A stretch of DNA of 64,000 nucleotides from Mycobacterium sp. GA-1841 (GTDB lineage Bacteria; Actinomycetota; Actinomycetes; Mycobacteriales; Mycobacteriaceae). Where the stretch lies: assembly GCF_001954135.1 (NCBI RefSeq), contig NZ_MBEQ01000110.1, positions 124,001-188,000 on the forward strand, written 5' to 3'. Below, piece by piece: positions 34,982-43,900 of the stretch. The position numbers were made by a program, and so were the translations under genes. The stretch's first letter is position 1. Each line of letters starts with the position of its first letter. The notes below the pieces were generated by a model. The model worked only from the letters and a program-made list of their open reading frames with translations, ran no database searches and was not told the DNA's origin.

Positions 34982-35320
34982 TCAGCTCCCGCGACGCTTG
35001 GTCTTGATCAGGTCGAGCCGCTCCTTGAGCAGCTCTTCGAGCTCCTCGACGGAGCGCCGCTCCAGCAGCATGTCCCAGTGGGTACGCGGCGGCTTGACCT
35101 TCTTGGGCTCCGGCACGTCCCCTTCGATCAGGGTGCCTTCGAGACCGTTACGGCACAGCCAGGTGCCGGGGATCTCGGCGTCGTCGGCGAATGGAACGTC
35201 GAACTCTTCACCGTTGTCGGTGCGGTAGCGCGCGACCTGACGCGGAGCCAGGTCATGGTTGCGGTCGGTCTCGTAGCTCACAGCTCCGAGGCGACTGCCT
35301 CTCAAGACGCGATCAGCCAT
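34982..35320 (-). CDS. rbpA: RNA polymerase-binding protein RbpA
   Basis: RbpA (112 aa) binds the housekeeping sigma factor and RNA polymerase and stabilises promoter open complexes; it also affects rifampicin tolerance. The sequence MADRVLRGSRLGAVSYETDR, the core domain (GTWLCRNGLEGTLIEGD) and the sigma-interaction helix region (THWDMLLERRSVEELEELL) match the actinobacterial family closely. The ATG at 35320 is preceded by AAGGAG with eight bases spacing; the TTG six bases upstream is rejected. The gene is monocistronic and divergent from the next one. Confidence 0.96.
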   Translation of the reverse strand: MADRVLRGSRLGAVSYETDRNHDLAPRQVARYRTDNGEEFDVPFADDAEIPGTWLCRNGLEGTLIEGDVPEPKKVKPPRTHWDMLLERRSVEELEELLKERLDLIKTKRRGS

Positions 35321-35444
35321 CGTCAATACTCCTTATCAGGCGATTTGGTCCGGACATATCAACGCAGCGCGGCGTTGCCAAGTTCCCGACTCGACCGTCC
35401 ATGATACGCCGATCACAAAGCGCCTCCGTCTACAGTCTTGACCC

Positions 35445-35786
35445 ATGGCGACCGGTAACCGCAGACGCGACCGTCCGCAGCCGTGTCGATGGTGCGGACG
35501 CGACGTCGCCGACGCGCAGATGGGGCGTCGTCGTCAGTACTGCAGGCAGTCGTGCCGGCAACGCGCCTACGAGCAACGCGCCATGGTCAAGGGCACCTCG
35601 CTGGCCCCCGATTCGGTGGTGCTCTCCGCGGACGAGGCGGCGCAGCTCTCGGATCGGGTGTATCAGGTCAAATGCGCGGCCGAGGACGTCGCCACCGCAG
35701 TCGAGGAGGGCGCAGGCACCGACGAACTGCGCCAACTGTGCGACGCGCTGATGGAGGCCGCGAAGGCGGCCGACGGTTGGCGCTGA
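35445..35786 (+). CDS. Small zinc-finger-like conserved protein (Rv2049c type)
   Basis: A 113-aa protein with an N-terminal basic stretch and a possible zinc site formed by CRWCGRD and RQYCRQSCRQRAYEQRAMVK, followed by a helical C-terminal part (DEAAQLSDRVYQVKCAAEDV). It is a conserved mycobacterial hypothetical, possibly nucleic-acid binding. The ATG lies eight bases after TACAGT (35431-35436). The gene converges on lppI with a six-base gap. Confidence 0.75.
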   Translation: MATGNRRRDRPQPCRWCGRDVADAQMGRRRQYCRQSCRQRAYEQRAMVKGTSLAPDSVVLSADEAAQLSDRVYQVKCAAEDVATAVEEGAGTDELRQLCDALMEAAKAADGWR

Positions 35787-35791
35787 TCGCG

Positions 35792-36496
35792 CTAATCGGG
35801 CGGGCAGCTGAGCTGGCGCCCGACGCCCACCGGCGGCGGCACCGGCTTGAGGCAACCCAGCGGCTCGACGCCTGAGGAGTTCACCAGGATCGCCGACTGA
35901 TGCGCATAGTTGACGCACACCAACGTGGTGGCGTCCGCGCGGCAGCGGTAGTCACCGAAGGCCAGTGAATCGCCCGCGGGCAGTTCCGCCCCGTCGCCGT
36001 AACCGAACCGGCCCGGATCCCCGTGCAGCGAGCCGATATCCACCGTTTCGCCGGCGAAATCCACCCAGCCCGGAATCCACTGCCCCTCGACGTCGGACGG
36101 TTTCGACGGCAGACCGTCGGCATGGATCAGGCACGCCAATTGGCCGTCGAGATTCTTGTCGGTGGCACAGCGAGCCGAACCCGACGGTGCGACGAATGCG
36201 ATGTCGTCACCGAGATCGGTGGGCTGCCCCTCACGGGTGGCCGTGTGGAAGCCGGCCGGATCGGCCGGCTTGCCCGCTTCGATCCATTTGATCACCCGGC
36301 TCATCGGTGTTCCCGGGGCCGGTGCCGTGGTGGGCAGCGGCGAGGTGGTGGTCGGTGTGGGTTTGGTGCTCTTGGTCGGTGTGGCACTGGCCGGAGCCGA
36401 CATTCGGGGATGCGAGGTCGGCTGGGACTCGTGCCCTCCTCCCGGCGAGCAGGCCGCCAAGAGAACAGCAGCCCCTACAGTCACAGCGATACGCAT
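35792..36496 (-). CDS. lppI: Lipoprotein LppI
   Basis: A 234-aa secreted lipoprotein like Rv2046. The signal peptide MRIAVTVGAAVLLAACSPGG has the lipobox LAAC, followed by a Thr/Pro-rich linker and a globular domain with conserved cysteine pairs (ARCATDKN with ACLIHADG, and YRCRADATTLVCVNYAH with GCLKPV). Function is unknown. ATG 36496 is seven bases from TAGCCT on the minus strand (36509-36504), giving a leaderless mRNA; the 76-bp gap is shared with the divergent lipT promoter. Confidence 0.88.
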   Translation of the reverse strand: MRIAVTVGAAVLLAACSPGGGHESQPTSHPRMSAPASATPTKSTKPTPTTTSPLPTTAPAPGTPMSRVIKWIEAGKPADPAGFHTATREGQPTDLGDDIAFVAPSGSARCATDKNLDGQLACLIHADGLPSKPSDVEGQWIPGWVDFAGETVDIGSLHGDPGRFGYGDGAELPAGDSLAFGDYRCRADATTLVCVNYAHQSAILVNSSGVEPLGCLKPVPPPVGVGRQLSCPPD

Positions 36497-36572
36497 ACCC
36501 GCAAGGCTAGCGGGCGCGTGCCACGCCCACTGCCTGCCCGCCCTCGCCGCTGTCGTTCGATACGGTCGACCT

Positions 36573-38081
36573 ATGCACGAACGTACCGTCCGGGCAAAGA
36601 TCAACACCGGCATCGTCGAAGGCTTCACGCGCGACGGCGTACATCGTTGGCGCTCCATCCCTTACGCCAAACCACCCGTGGGTCCTCTGCGGTTGCGGGC
36701 GCCGGAACCGGCGCAACCGTGGCCCGGTGTCCGTTATTGCCACGGGTTCGGTTACTGCGCACCTCAGCAACGTCGCTACACGCTTGTCGGCGTGGGCAAG
36801 TACCAGCCGATGGGGGAGGACTGCCTGACGCTCAACGTGGTGACCCCGGAGAAGCCCTCCCACGAGCCGCTGCCGGTGATGTTCTTCGTCCACGGTGGTG
36901 GCTACATCATGGGCAGTTCGGCGACTCCCATCTACGACGGAGCCGCACTGGCCCGTCGCGGCTGTGTCTTCGTCTCGGTCAACTACCGGCTCGGCATGCT
37001 CGGCTGTGTCGAACTGTCGTCGTTGTCGACCCCGGAGCACCCGATCGACGACAACCTGTTCCTGCGGGATCTGGTGTTGGCCCTGCGGTGGGTGCGCGAC
37101 AACATCGCGGTGTTCGGTGGCGATCCGCAGAACGTCACGATCTTCGGCGAGAGCGCAGGTGCGCATGCGGTCGCCGCCCTGCTCGCGGTGCCTGAGGCCA
37201 AAGGCTTGTTCGCCCAGGTGATCTCACAGAGCCCGGCCAGCGGGATGGTCAGCTCCGCGGCCGCGGCCGCCCGGCTCGCCGACCAGCTTGCGCAGTTGGT
37301 CAGTCCGGGTGCGGGATCGCCGGCCGCCGCACTGATGGCGGCCCGTCCGGCCGAGTTGGGACGCGCGCTGGAAACGTTGATCATGCGCGGCCAGACCGAC
37401 ATGCCGGGGGCGTTTCCGGTCGGTCCGACGTTCGGCACCGAATACCTGCCCGTCGATCCGGTGACGGCGATGGCCGAGGGCAGCGCACACCGACTGCCGC
37501 TGATCGTCGGAAACAACGCCGACGAGGGCCGGCTGTTCACCCGATTCATGCCGTTGTTGCCGACCAACGAGCCGATGATCGAGAAGTTGTTCGCCGGAAG
37601 TGATCCGGAGGATCGTCGGCGGATCGTGGCGGCCTATCCGGACTACCCGAGCAGCGCCGCCTGCGTGCGACTCGGCGGTGACTTCGCGTTCGCCTCGGCC
37701 ACCTGGCAGATCGCCGAGGCGCACAGCAGGCACGCGCCCACCTATGTGTATCGCTACGACTATGCGCCGCGGACCTTGCACTGGGCCGGCCTGGGCGCCA
37801 CCCATGCCATGGAATTGCTTGCCGTGTTCGACACGTACCACACGACATACGGTGCGCTGCTGACCGCGGTGGGCGATCGCAGAACCGCTCGACGGGTCAG
37901 CCGTGACGTGCAGCGCCGGTGGCGGGAGTTCAGCCGGACCGGCACCCCCGGGGACGGCTGGCCGGCCTATGACAGCGACGAGCGATCGGTCTTGGTGTTC
38001 GACCGACGACCGCGGGTGGAATACGACCCACGGGCCGAGCGGCGGCAGGCTTGGGAAGGGTTCACGCTCGCCGAGCGCTGA
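36573..38081 (+). CDS. lipT: Type B carboxylesterase LipT
   Basis: A 502-aa carboxylesterase/lipase of the alpha/beta-hydrolase fold, equivalent to Rv2045c. The oxyanion-hole motif FFVHGGGYIMGSS, nucleophile elbow IFGESAGAHAVAA, acid residue in NNADEGRLFTRFM and the His in LGATHAMELLAVFD form the usual catalytic set. No signal peptide is seen. The ATG lies six bases after TACGGT (36561-36566), so the transcript is probably leaderless. Substrates are likely acyl esters. Confidence 0.9.
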   Translation: MHERTVRAKINTGIVEGFTRDGVHRWRSIPYAKPPVGPLRLRAPEPAQPWPGVRYCHGFGYCAPQQRRYTLVGVGKYQPMGEDCLTLNVVTPEKPSHEPLPVMFFVHGGGYIMGSSATPIYDGAALARRGCVFVSVNYRLGMLGCVELSSLSTPEHPIDDNLFLRDLVLALRWVRDNIAVFGGDPQNVTIFGESAGAHAVAALLAVPEAKGLFAQVISQSPASGMVSSAAAAARLADQLAQLVSPGAGSPAAALMAARPAELGRALETLIMRGQTDMPGAFPVGPTFGTEYLPVDPVTAMAEGSAHRLPLIVGNNADEGRLFTRFMPLLPTNEPMIEKLFAGSDPEDRRRIVAAYPDYPSSAACVRLGGDFAFASATWQIAEAHSRHAPTYVYRYDYAPRTLHWAGLGATHAMELLAVFDTYHTTYGALLTAVGDRRTARRVSRDVQRRWREFSRTGTPGDGWPAYDSDERSVLVFDRRPRVEYDPRAERRQAWEGFTLAER

Positions 38082-38100
38082 CCTCTTCGGGCGGCTCTCG

Positions 38101-40083
38101 GTGATTTCGCCGCCGGGACCCGTTCGGGTGTGGTTGCGTGGTCACGTGGAGCATCCTCTGGACCCGCTGTCGGCCGACGAGTTCCGCGCGGTGGCAGCGA
38201 TATTGCGCCGTGAACATGGAGTCGGTGGCGGCTGGCGGGTGGCCTCGGTGGAACTCGTCGAGCCGTCGAAGGCGGATGTGGCGGCTTTCGACGCCGGTGG
38301 CACGGTGCCGGCCCGGCGGGCCGCGGTGATCTGTCTGGACCGATCGGCCAATGCCACCTACAAGGGAGTGGTGTCCTTGACCGAGGACCGGGTCGAGAAC
38401 TTCGACCACGTCCCGGGCGTGCAGGCCAACTTCACCGTCGACGAGTTCGTCGAATGCGACGAGGTGTTGCGGCGGCATCCCGACGTGATCGCCGCGTTGG
38501 CGCGACGTGGCATCACCGACCTGGACAACGTGTTCATGGACACCTGGACCTACGGTGACGCGGTCGTCCCACCGGAGTACCGCGATCGCCGGCTCGGCTG
38601 GTCGGACACCTGGTACAAGAAGGCCGCCGGGGCCAATCCGTACGCGCACCAGGTCAGCGGTCTGCACTGCGTCATCGACGTCAACACCATGGAGGTGTTG
38701 CGGGTCGAAGATGACGGCAGCGCTGAAATGCCCGATGTGATGGGCGAATACGTACCACACCACATCCCCGAGCGGATCCGGGCCACCTCACGGCGCGAGC
38801 CGCTCAAGCCGCTGAACATCACCCAACCCGACGGGCCGTCGTTCACCGTGGACGGCAACCTGCTGCAGTGGCAGAACTGGTCGTTGCGGGTGGGGTTCAA
38901 CCATCGTGAGGGCATGACGCTGCACACCGTGCGTTACCGCGACGGCGAAGCGAATCGCTCTGTGGCACATCGGATGTCATTCGCCGAGATGGTGGTGCCG
39001 TACCGGGATTCCTCGGTCGATCACTACCGCCGCACCGCGTTCGACATCGGGGAGTGGGGGCTGGGCTTCATGACCACCTCGCTGGAGCTCGGCTGCGACT
39101 GTCTCGGCGAGATCCGTTATCTGGACGCGGTTCTGCACGACAGCACGGGTGAGCCGTACACCATCACCAACGCCATCTGCATCCATGAGGAAGACAACGC
39201 CGTGCTGTGGAAGCACGTCGACCACGACGCCGGCGCCGAGGTGCGGCGAATGCGCAGGCTCACCCTGTCGTTCCACGTGACCGTCGCCAACTACGAGTAC
39301 CTGGTGTACTGGCGGCTCTATCAGGACGGCAGCATCGAGTGTGAAGTCCGGGCCACCGGCATCATGGTCACCACACCGTTTCCGGCCGGGCCGACACCGA
39401 AGAACGGCACGCTGGTCGACGAGCGCACCTACGCCCCGTTCCATCAGCATTTCCTGATCGCCCGACTCGACCTGGACATCGACGGCACCGACAACACGGT
39501 CTACATGACCGAGTCCTACACCGAGCCGATCGGCCCGGACAACCCGCACGGCCTGTCGCTGGTGGTGGCCAACCAGGCGCTGCGCACCGAGCAGGAAGGC
39601 CGTCAGGACGTCAACTTCGCCAGCCAGCGGGCGTGGAAGGTGGTCAACACCAACGTCGTCACCGGCCTGGGCGGGCATCCGTCGTACAAACTCGTACCGA
39701 CCGGGGCGATCCCGGCGATGTTCGATCCGTCCTCCCCGGTGCTGCAGCGGGCCAACGTGATCGGCCACACGCTGTGGGTGACGCCGAACCGGCCCGACGA
39801 ACGCTGGCCGGCCGGTGAGTTCGTCAACCAGTCGGCGAAGGACACCGGGCTCGGGGAGTGGACGAAGGCCAACCGGTCGATCGAGAACACCGACGTCGTG
39901 CTCTGGTACGTCTTCGGCATCCACCACATCACCCGCCCGGAGGACTGGCCGGTGATGCCGGTGGACGTGGTGTCGTTCTGGCTCAAGCCCTTCGGGTTCT
40001 TCGACCGCAACCCCGCGCTCGATGTTCCGGCCGCCCCGCCCGACGCCTGCACCCACGGTCACGCCAAGGCGGCGCACCATTAG
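38101..40083 (+). CDS. Copper-containing primary amine oxidase
   Basis: A 660-aa quinoprotein that oxidises primary amines to aldehydes with release of ammonia and hydrogen peroxide. The topaquinone precursor Tyr398 lies in VTVANYEYLVYWRL, the catalytic base Asp315 in AFDIGEWGLGFMTT, and copper ligands are the two His of FHQHFLIARLDLDI plus one in FGIHHITRPEDWPVMP. No signal peptide is visible, so it appears cytoplasmic. GTG 38101 is the preferred start; GTG 38146 is also possible and closer to known N-termini. It follows lipT by 19 bp. Confidence 0.9.
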   Translation: MISPPGPVRVWLRGHVEHPLDPLSADEFRAVAAILRREHGVGGGWRVASVELVEPSKADVAAFDAGGTVPARRAAVICLDRSANATYKGVVSLTEDRVENFDHVPGVQANFTVDEFVECDEVLRRHPDVIAALARRGITDLDNVFMDTWTYGDAVVPPEYRDRRLGWSDTWYKKAAGANPYAHQVSGLHCVIDVNTMEVLRVEDDGSAEMPDVMGEYVPHHIPERIRATSRREPLKPLNITQPDGPSFTVDGNLLQWQNWSLRVGFNHREGMTLHTVRYRDGEANRSVAHRMSFAEMVVPYRDSSVDHYRRTAFDIGEWGLGFMTTSLELGCDCLGEIRYLDAVLHDSTGEPYTITNAICIHEEDNAVLWKHVDHDAGAEVRRMRRLTLSFHVTVANYEYLVYWRLYQDGSIECEVRATGIMVTTPFPAGPTPKNGTLVDERTYAPFHQHFLIARLDLDIDGTDNTVYMTESYTEPIGPDNPHGLSLVVANQALRTEQEGRQDVNFASQRAWKVVNTNVVTGLGGHPSYKLVPTGAIPAMFDPSSPVLQRANVIGHTLWVTPNRPDERWPAGEFVNQSAKDTGLGEWTKANRSIENTDVVLWYVFGIHHITRPEDWPVMPVDVVSFWLKPFGFFDRNPALDVPAAPPDACTHGHAKAAHH

Positions 40084-40097
40084 TTGACACCTGTCAT
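40084..40097 (+). promoter_or_regulatory. TTGACA promoter element with TetR-type palindrome
   Basis: TTGACACCTGTCAT contains a TGACA-CC-TGTCA palindrome and shares 11 of 14 positions with the operator of the TetR gene at 21933-21946 (TTGACTGCTGTCAG). A second imperfect palindrome, GTGACCCGGGACAC, follows at 40100-40113. TAGGTT (40117-40122) is the likely -10 of the gene starting at 40129. The TetR protein may therefore control both kinase genes. Confidence 0.5.
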
Positions 40098-40128
40098 ATG
40101 TGACCCGGGACACTGCTAGGTTGCCTGT

Positions 40129-42153
40129 GTGCATCCGACTCAGACCGCCGTACTGGAACGCCCCGACGACCTGACCCGTGAGTGGCTCACCGCCGCCATC
40201 GGCGCCGGCCAGGTCAGCGGATTCACCTTCGAGCGCATCGGCACCGGGCAGATGAGCGAGTGCTACCGGGTGTCCTTGTCGTATGTCGAGGGGTCGTATG
40301 TCGAGGGGTCGTATGGCGAGGGCGCCTCCGGCCCGGCTTCGGTCGTGTTGAAAGTGGCCGCCACCGACCCCAACAGCCGTCAGACCGGGCTGGCGATGGG
40401 CCTGTACGAACGCGAGGTGCGGTTCTACGCCGACATCGCGCCCGCCCTGACCGGCGGTCCGGTGGCGCCGTGTTACCACGCCGCGTTCGACCCGCAGACC
40501 GGTGCGTTCGACCTGCTACTCGGTGATGCGATGCCGGCCGTCGTCGGCGACGAGATCCGTGGCGCGACAGCCGAACAGGCCACGGTGGCGCTGACGGAAC
40601 TCGGACGCGTGCACGCGTCGGTGCACGATCTCGCCGTCCTGGACGAGGCTGAGTGGCTCAACCGTGAGGCACCGGTGAACCAGGCGCTGATCTCGGGTCT
40701 GTATGCGGCCTTCGTCGAGCGCTACGCGGAACTGATCACACCTCAACAGCGCGAGGTGTGTGAACGGCTCGTCGACAGTTTCGACGCCTACCTCGCCGAG
40801 GAAGGCGCACCGCAGCGGCCGCAGGGCCTGGTGCACGGCGACTACCGGTTGGACAACATGTTGTTCGGCGGCGACGGTGCTGACCGGGCCCTGACCGTGG
40901 TCGACTGGCAGACCGTCACCAAGGGGCCGGCGTTCACCGACGTCGCCTACTTCATCGGCTGTGCGCTCGCCGTCGAGCAGCGGCGTGCTCACTATGACGA
41001 CCTGCTCGGCGCCTATCACCAAGCGTTGGGGCCGGACACGACGCTGACACTGGGGCAGGTGCGCGAAGGGGTGCGCCGGGCGAGCTTCTTCGGCGTGATG
41101 ATGGCGATCATCTCCTCGATGCTGGTGGAACGCACAGAACGGGGCGACCAGATGTTCATGACGTTGCTCGACCGGCACTGCAGCCATGTGCTGGACACCA
41201 ACGCCCTGGACATCCTTGCCCCACCGGCGACGCCGGAGCCTCTGGTGCCCGCGGTCGAGGACGAGTACGCACATCGGCCGGGCCCCGAAGAGCTGTGGAA
41301 CGAAAGCTGGTACTTCGATTTCGTCGATGCCGACGCGGGTCTCGGCGGCTGGGTCCGGCTGGGGTTGATTCCCAATCAGGACACTGCGTGGATCAATGTG
41401 CTGTTCTGCGGTCCGGGCATGCCGACCATCGCGCTCAACGACTTTCAGGCGCCGCTGGCCGAGCCGGCCGCGGTCAAGGGCGAGGACGTCGAGTTGCGGT
41501 TGCACGTCGACGAGCCGCTTGAGGTCTACCGGCTCACCGCCACCGGAACCGGTCAGGCGTATGACGATCCGTCGGCGTTGCTGCGCGGTGAGGCCGGGCG
41601 TCCGATCCCGGTGACGATGGAGTTGACCTGGACCACCGCGGGCACGCCGTATCAGTATCGGATCACCCCGCGATACGAGTTGCCGTGCACGGTCTCGGGG
41701 ACGGTGATCATCGGCGATCAGACCCATACCGTCGACACGGTTGCGGGTCAACGCGACCACTCGTGGGGTGTCCGGGACTGGTGGTCGATGAACTGGGTGT
41801 GGAGTGCGCTGCACCTCGACGACGGCACCCACCTGCACGGCGTGGACATCCAGATCCCGGGGATGCCGCCGATCGGTATCGGCTACAGCCAGCGCGCCGG
41901 TGAACCGCTTGTCGAATTGCAAAGCGTGACAGCTGAATACGCGTTGGGTGCCGACGATCTTCCGGTGTCCACGACGCTGTCGCTGCAACCGGGCGACATC
42001 GAGGCGAGCGTCGAGATCGTCGCGCACGCGCCGGTGTTGCTGACCGCCGCCGATGGCCGGGTCAGCCAGTTCCCACGGGCATGGGCGAAGGTGCGCACCG
42101 CCGACGGCCGCAGCGGTGTCGGCTGGCTGGAGTGGAACCGCAACCTGGGCTGA
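40129..42153 (+). CDS. APH-type kinase fused to a C-terminal beta-rich domain (DUF7064/7065-like)
   Basis: A 674-aa two-part protein. Residues ~1-365 are an APH-type kinase (GLVHGDYRLDNMLFGGDG, LTVVDWQTVTKG), paralogous to the gene at 20180. Residues ~385-674 form a separate beta-rich domain with WNESWYFDFVDADAGLGGWV, GQRDHSWGVRDWWSMNWVWS and HGVDIQIPGMPPIGIGYSQR, recalling lipocalin/CrtC-like domains often encoded next to such kinases. Substrate unknown, probably a hydrophobic alcohol. The GTG lies six bases after TAGGTT, so leaderless translation is likely. The N-lobe carries a 15-bp repeat expansion. Confidence 0.75.
   Translation: MHPTQTAVLERPDDLTREWLTAAIGAGQVSGFTFERIGTGQMSECYRVSLSYVEGSYVEGSYGEGASGPASVVLKVAATDPNSRQTGLAMGLYEREVRFYADIAPALTGGPVAPCYHAAFDPQTGAFDLLLGDAMPAVVGDEIRGATAEQATVALTELGRVHASVHDLAVLDEAEWLNREAPVNQALISGLYAAFVERYAELITPQQREVCERLVDSFDAYLAEEGAPQRPQGLVHGDYRLDNMLFGGDGADRALTVVDWQTVTKGPAFTDVAYFIGCALAVEQRRAHYDDLLGAYHQALGPDTTLTLGQVREGVRRASFFGVMMAIISSMLVERTERGDQMFMTLLDRHCSHVLDTNALDILAPPATPEPLVPAVEDEYAHRPGPEELWNESWYFDFVDADAGLGGWVRLGLIPNQDTAWINVLFCGPGMPTIALNDFQAPLAEPAAVKGEDVELRLHVDEPLEVYRLTATGTGQAYDDPSALLRGEAGRPIPVTMELTWTTAGTPYQYRITPRYELPCTVSGTVIIGDQTHTVDTVAGQRDHSWGVRDWWSMNWVWSALHLDDGTHLHGVDIQIPGMPPIGIGYSQRAGEPLVELQSVTAEYALGADDLPVSTTLSLQPGDIEASVEIVAHAPVLLTAADGRVSQFPRAWAKVRTADGRSGVGWLEWNRNLG
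40279..40323 (+). repeat. In-frame 15-bp tandem repeat in the kinase N-lobe
   Basis: Three copies of a 15-bp unit (TCGTATGTCGAGGGG; the third copy differs at two bases) encode SYVEG-SYVEG-SYGEG. They lie in the loop between the strands equivalent to RVSVTYRG and ATFAIKLP of the paralogue at 20180, which has no such insertion. The repeat keeps the frame and is likely to vary in copy number between strains. Confidence 0.9.
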
Positions 42154-42161
42154 TCGCTCTT

Positions 42162-42226
42162 GCGCCGAACGTGAAGAAGTGTGCGAGTTTTCGAGAAAAA
42201 CTCGACATCTTCTTCACGTTCGGCGC
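42162..42226. repeat. Hairpin element, copy A (between convergent genes)
   Basis: Perfect 18-base arms GCGCCGAACGTGAAGAAG (42162-42179) and its complement (42209-42226) enclose a second stem, GAGTTTT/AAAACTC. The element lies between the stops of two convergent genes and may act as a bidirectional terminator. A related, degenerate copy lies at 50725-50785. Confidence 0.85.
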
Positions 42227-42231
42227 TGGGA

Positions 42232-43431
42232 TCAGCGTGCGACGATCACCGAGGAGCCGTGGCCGAACAGGCCCTGGTTGGCGGTCACGCCGACCTTCGC
42301 ACCTTCGACCTGCCGGCCGGTGGCCTGGCCCTTGAGCTGCCAGGTCAACTCGCACACCTGCGCGATGGCCTGTGCCGGAATGGCCTCGCCGAAGCAGGCC
42401 AGACCGCCCGACGGGTTGACCGGCACTCGGCCGCCGATGGTGGTGGCACCGGAACGCAGCAGCTGCTCGCCTTCACCTTTCGGGCAAAGTCCCAAGTGCT
42501 CGTACCAGTCCAGCTCCAGCGCGGTGGACAGGTCGTACACCTCGGCCAAGCTGACGTCCTCGGGGCCGATACCCGCCTCCGCGTAGGCGGCGTCGAGGAT
42601 CTGATCCTTGAACACCCGCTCCGGGGCCTGCACGACCGCGGTGGAATCCGTTGCGATGTCCGGCAATTCGGGCAGGTGCTGCGGGTACTGCGGCGTCACC
42701 GTCGAGATCGCGCGCACCGACGGCACACCCTCGACTGATCCGAGGTGCTTCTCCGCGAACGACTTCGACGCCACGATCAGCGCAGCCGCGCCGTCGGAGG
42801 TGGCGCAGATGTCGAGCTGGCGCAGTGGGTCGGAGACCACCGGACTGGCCAACACGTCCTCGATCGCGGATTCCTTGCGGTAGCGCGCATTGGGGTTCTG
42901 CAGGCCGTGGCGCGAGTTCTTGACCTTCACCTGGGCGAAGTCCTCGGCCGTCGCGCCGTAGAGGTCCATGCGGCGCCGGGCCAGCAGCGCGAAGTACACC
43001 GGGTTCATCGCGCCGAGCAGGTGAAAGCGCTGCCAGTCCGGGTCGTTCTTGCGTTCACCGCCGACGGGCGCGAAGGCTCCCTTGGGCGTGGTGTCGGCGC
43101 CGATCACCAGGGCGACGTCGCAGAAGCCGGCCAGGATGTGGGCGCGGGCACTCTGCAGTGCCTGCGAGCCCGAAGCGCAGGCCGCGTAGCTCGACGACAC
43201 CGGAACGCCGTTCCAGCCCAGCTTCTGGGCGAACGTCGACCCGGCGATGAAACCCGGGTAGCCGTTGCGGATGGTGTCGGCGCCGGCGACCAATTGAATC
43301 TGGCGCCAGTCCAAACCGGCTTCGGCCAGGGCCGCGCGAGCAGCGACGACGCCGTACTCGGTGAAGTCGAGTCCCCACTTGCCCCACGGGTGCATGCCCG
43401 CGCCGAGGATGTACAGCGGTTCCGGGCTCAT
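42232..43431 (-). CDS. SCP-2-type thiolase / nonspecific lipid-transfer protein
   Basis: A 399-aa thiolase-fold protein equivalent to Rv1627c. It starts MSPEPLYILGAGMHPWGKWG, has the nucleophile-region Cys in SSSYAACASGSQALQSARA, and a C-terminal NPSGGLACFGEAIPAQAIAQ. The middle VSLAEVYDLSTALELDW replaces the NEAF motif of degradative thiolases, as in lipid-transfer thiolases of sterol side-chain breakdown. It is translationally coupled to the DUF35 partner (one-base overlap), and the operon has a KstR-type box, pointing to cholesterol or related lipid metabolism. Confidence 0.88.
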   Translation of the reverse strand: MSPEPLYILGAGMHPWGKWGLDFTEYGVVAARAALAEAGLDWRQIQLVAGADTIRNGYPGFIAGSTFAQKLGWNGVPVSSSYAACASGSQALQSARAHILAGFCDVALVIGADTTPKGAFAPVGGERKNDPDWQRFHLLGAMNPVYFALLARRRMDLYGATAEDFAQVKVKNSRHGLQNPNARYRKESAIEDVLASPVVSDPLRQLDICATSDGAAALIVASKSFAEKHLGSVEGVPSVRAISTVTPQYPQHLPELPDIATDSTAVVQAPERVFKDQILDAAYAEAGIGPEDVSLAEVYDLSTALELDWYEHLGLCPKGEGEQLLRSGATTIGGRVPVNPSGGLACFGEAIPAQAIAQVCELTWQLKGQATGRQVEGAKVGVTANQGLFGHGSSVIVAR

Positions 43432-43868
43432 CAGGGGATCCTCCAGGCGTGGGTGGTGCGCTCGACGCCCTCGTCGTCGGTGTAGAGCGTCATGGTGGTC
43501 AGCTCCATCTCCATGCCGACCTTGAGATCGGCGGCCAGCGTGCCCTCGACAACCTTGCCGAGCACGATCAGGCCCTCGTCGGCCAGCTCGACGGCGGCGA
43601 TCGCGAACGGTTCGAACGGGTCCGTCTTCGGGTATGGCGCGGGCGGCAGGTACCGGTTCTCGGTGTAGCTCCACACCTTGCCGCGGCGGGACAGCGGGAC
43701 CAGATCCAGAGTGTCGCTGTCACACGCCGGGTTAGGGCAGTTGTTCTCACGCGGCGGGAACACGTAGGTGGCGCACTGGGTGCACTTGCCGCCGATCAGA
43801 TGCGTGGCACCGGCGTCGTCGGTGGCGAACCACCCTTCGATCGCGGGTTGCGAAGATGCTGCTGGCAC
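43431..43868 (-). CDS. DUF35 OB-fold / zinc-ribbon partner of the thiolase
   Basis: A 145-aa protein equivalent to Rv1628c. The zinc ribbon is GGKCTQCATYVFPPR with NNCPNPACDSD; the OB-fold follows (GKVWSYTENRYLPPAPYP, GLIVLGKVVEGTLAADLKV). Such proteins bind and position acyl-CoA for the thiolase encoded with them. The GTG start lies six bases from TAGGCT on the minus strand (43880-43875), giving a leaderless mRNA under a KstR-type site. Confidence 0.9.
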   Translation of the reverse strand: MPAASSQPAIEGWFATDDAGATHLIGGKCTQCATYVFPPRENNCPNPACDSDTLDLVPLSRRGKVWSYTENRYLPPAPYPKTDPFEPFAIAAVELADEGLIVLGKVVEGTLAADLKVGMEMELTTMTLYTDDEGVERTTHAWRIP

Positions 43869-43900
43869 AGGGGCAGCCTAAACGATCATCAGGGCAGAAC

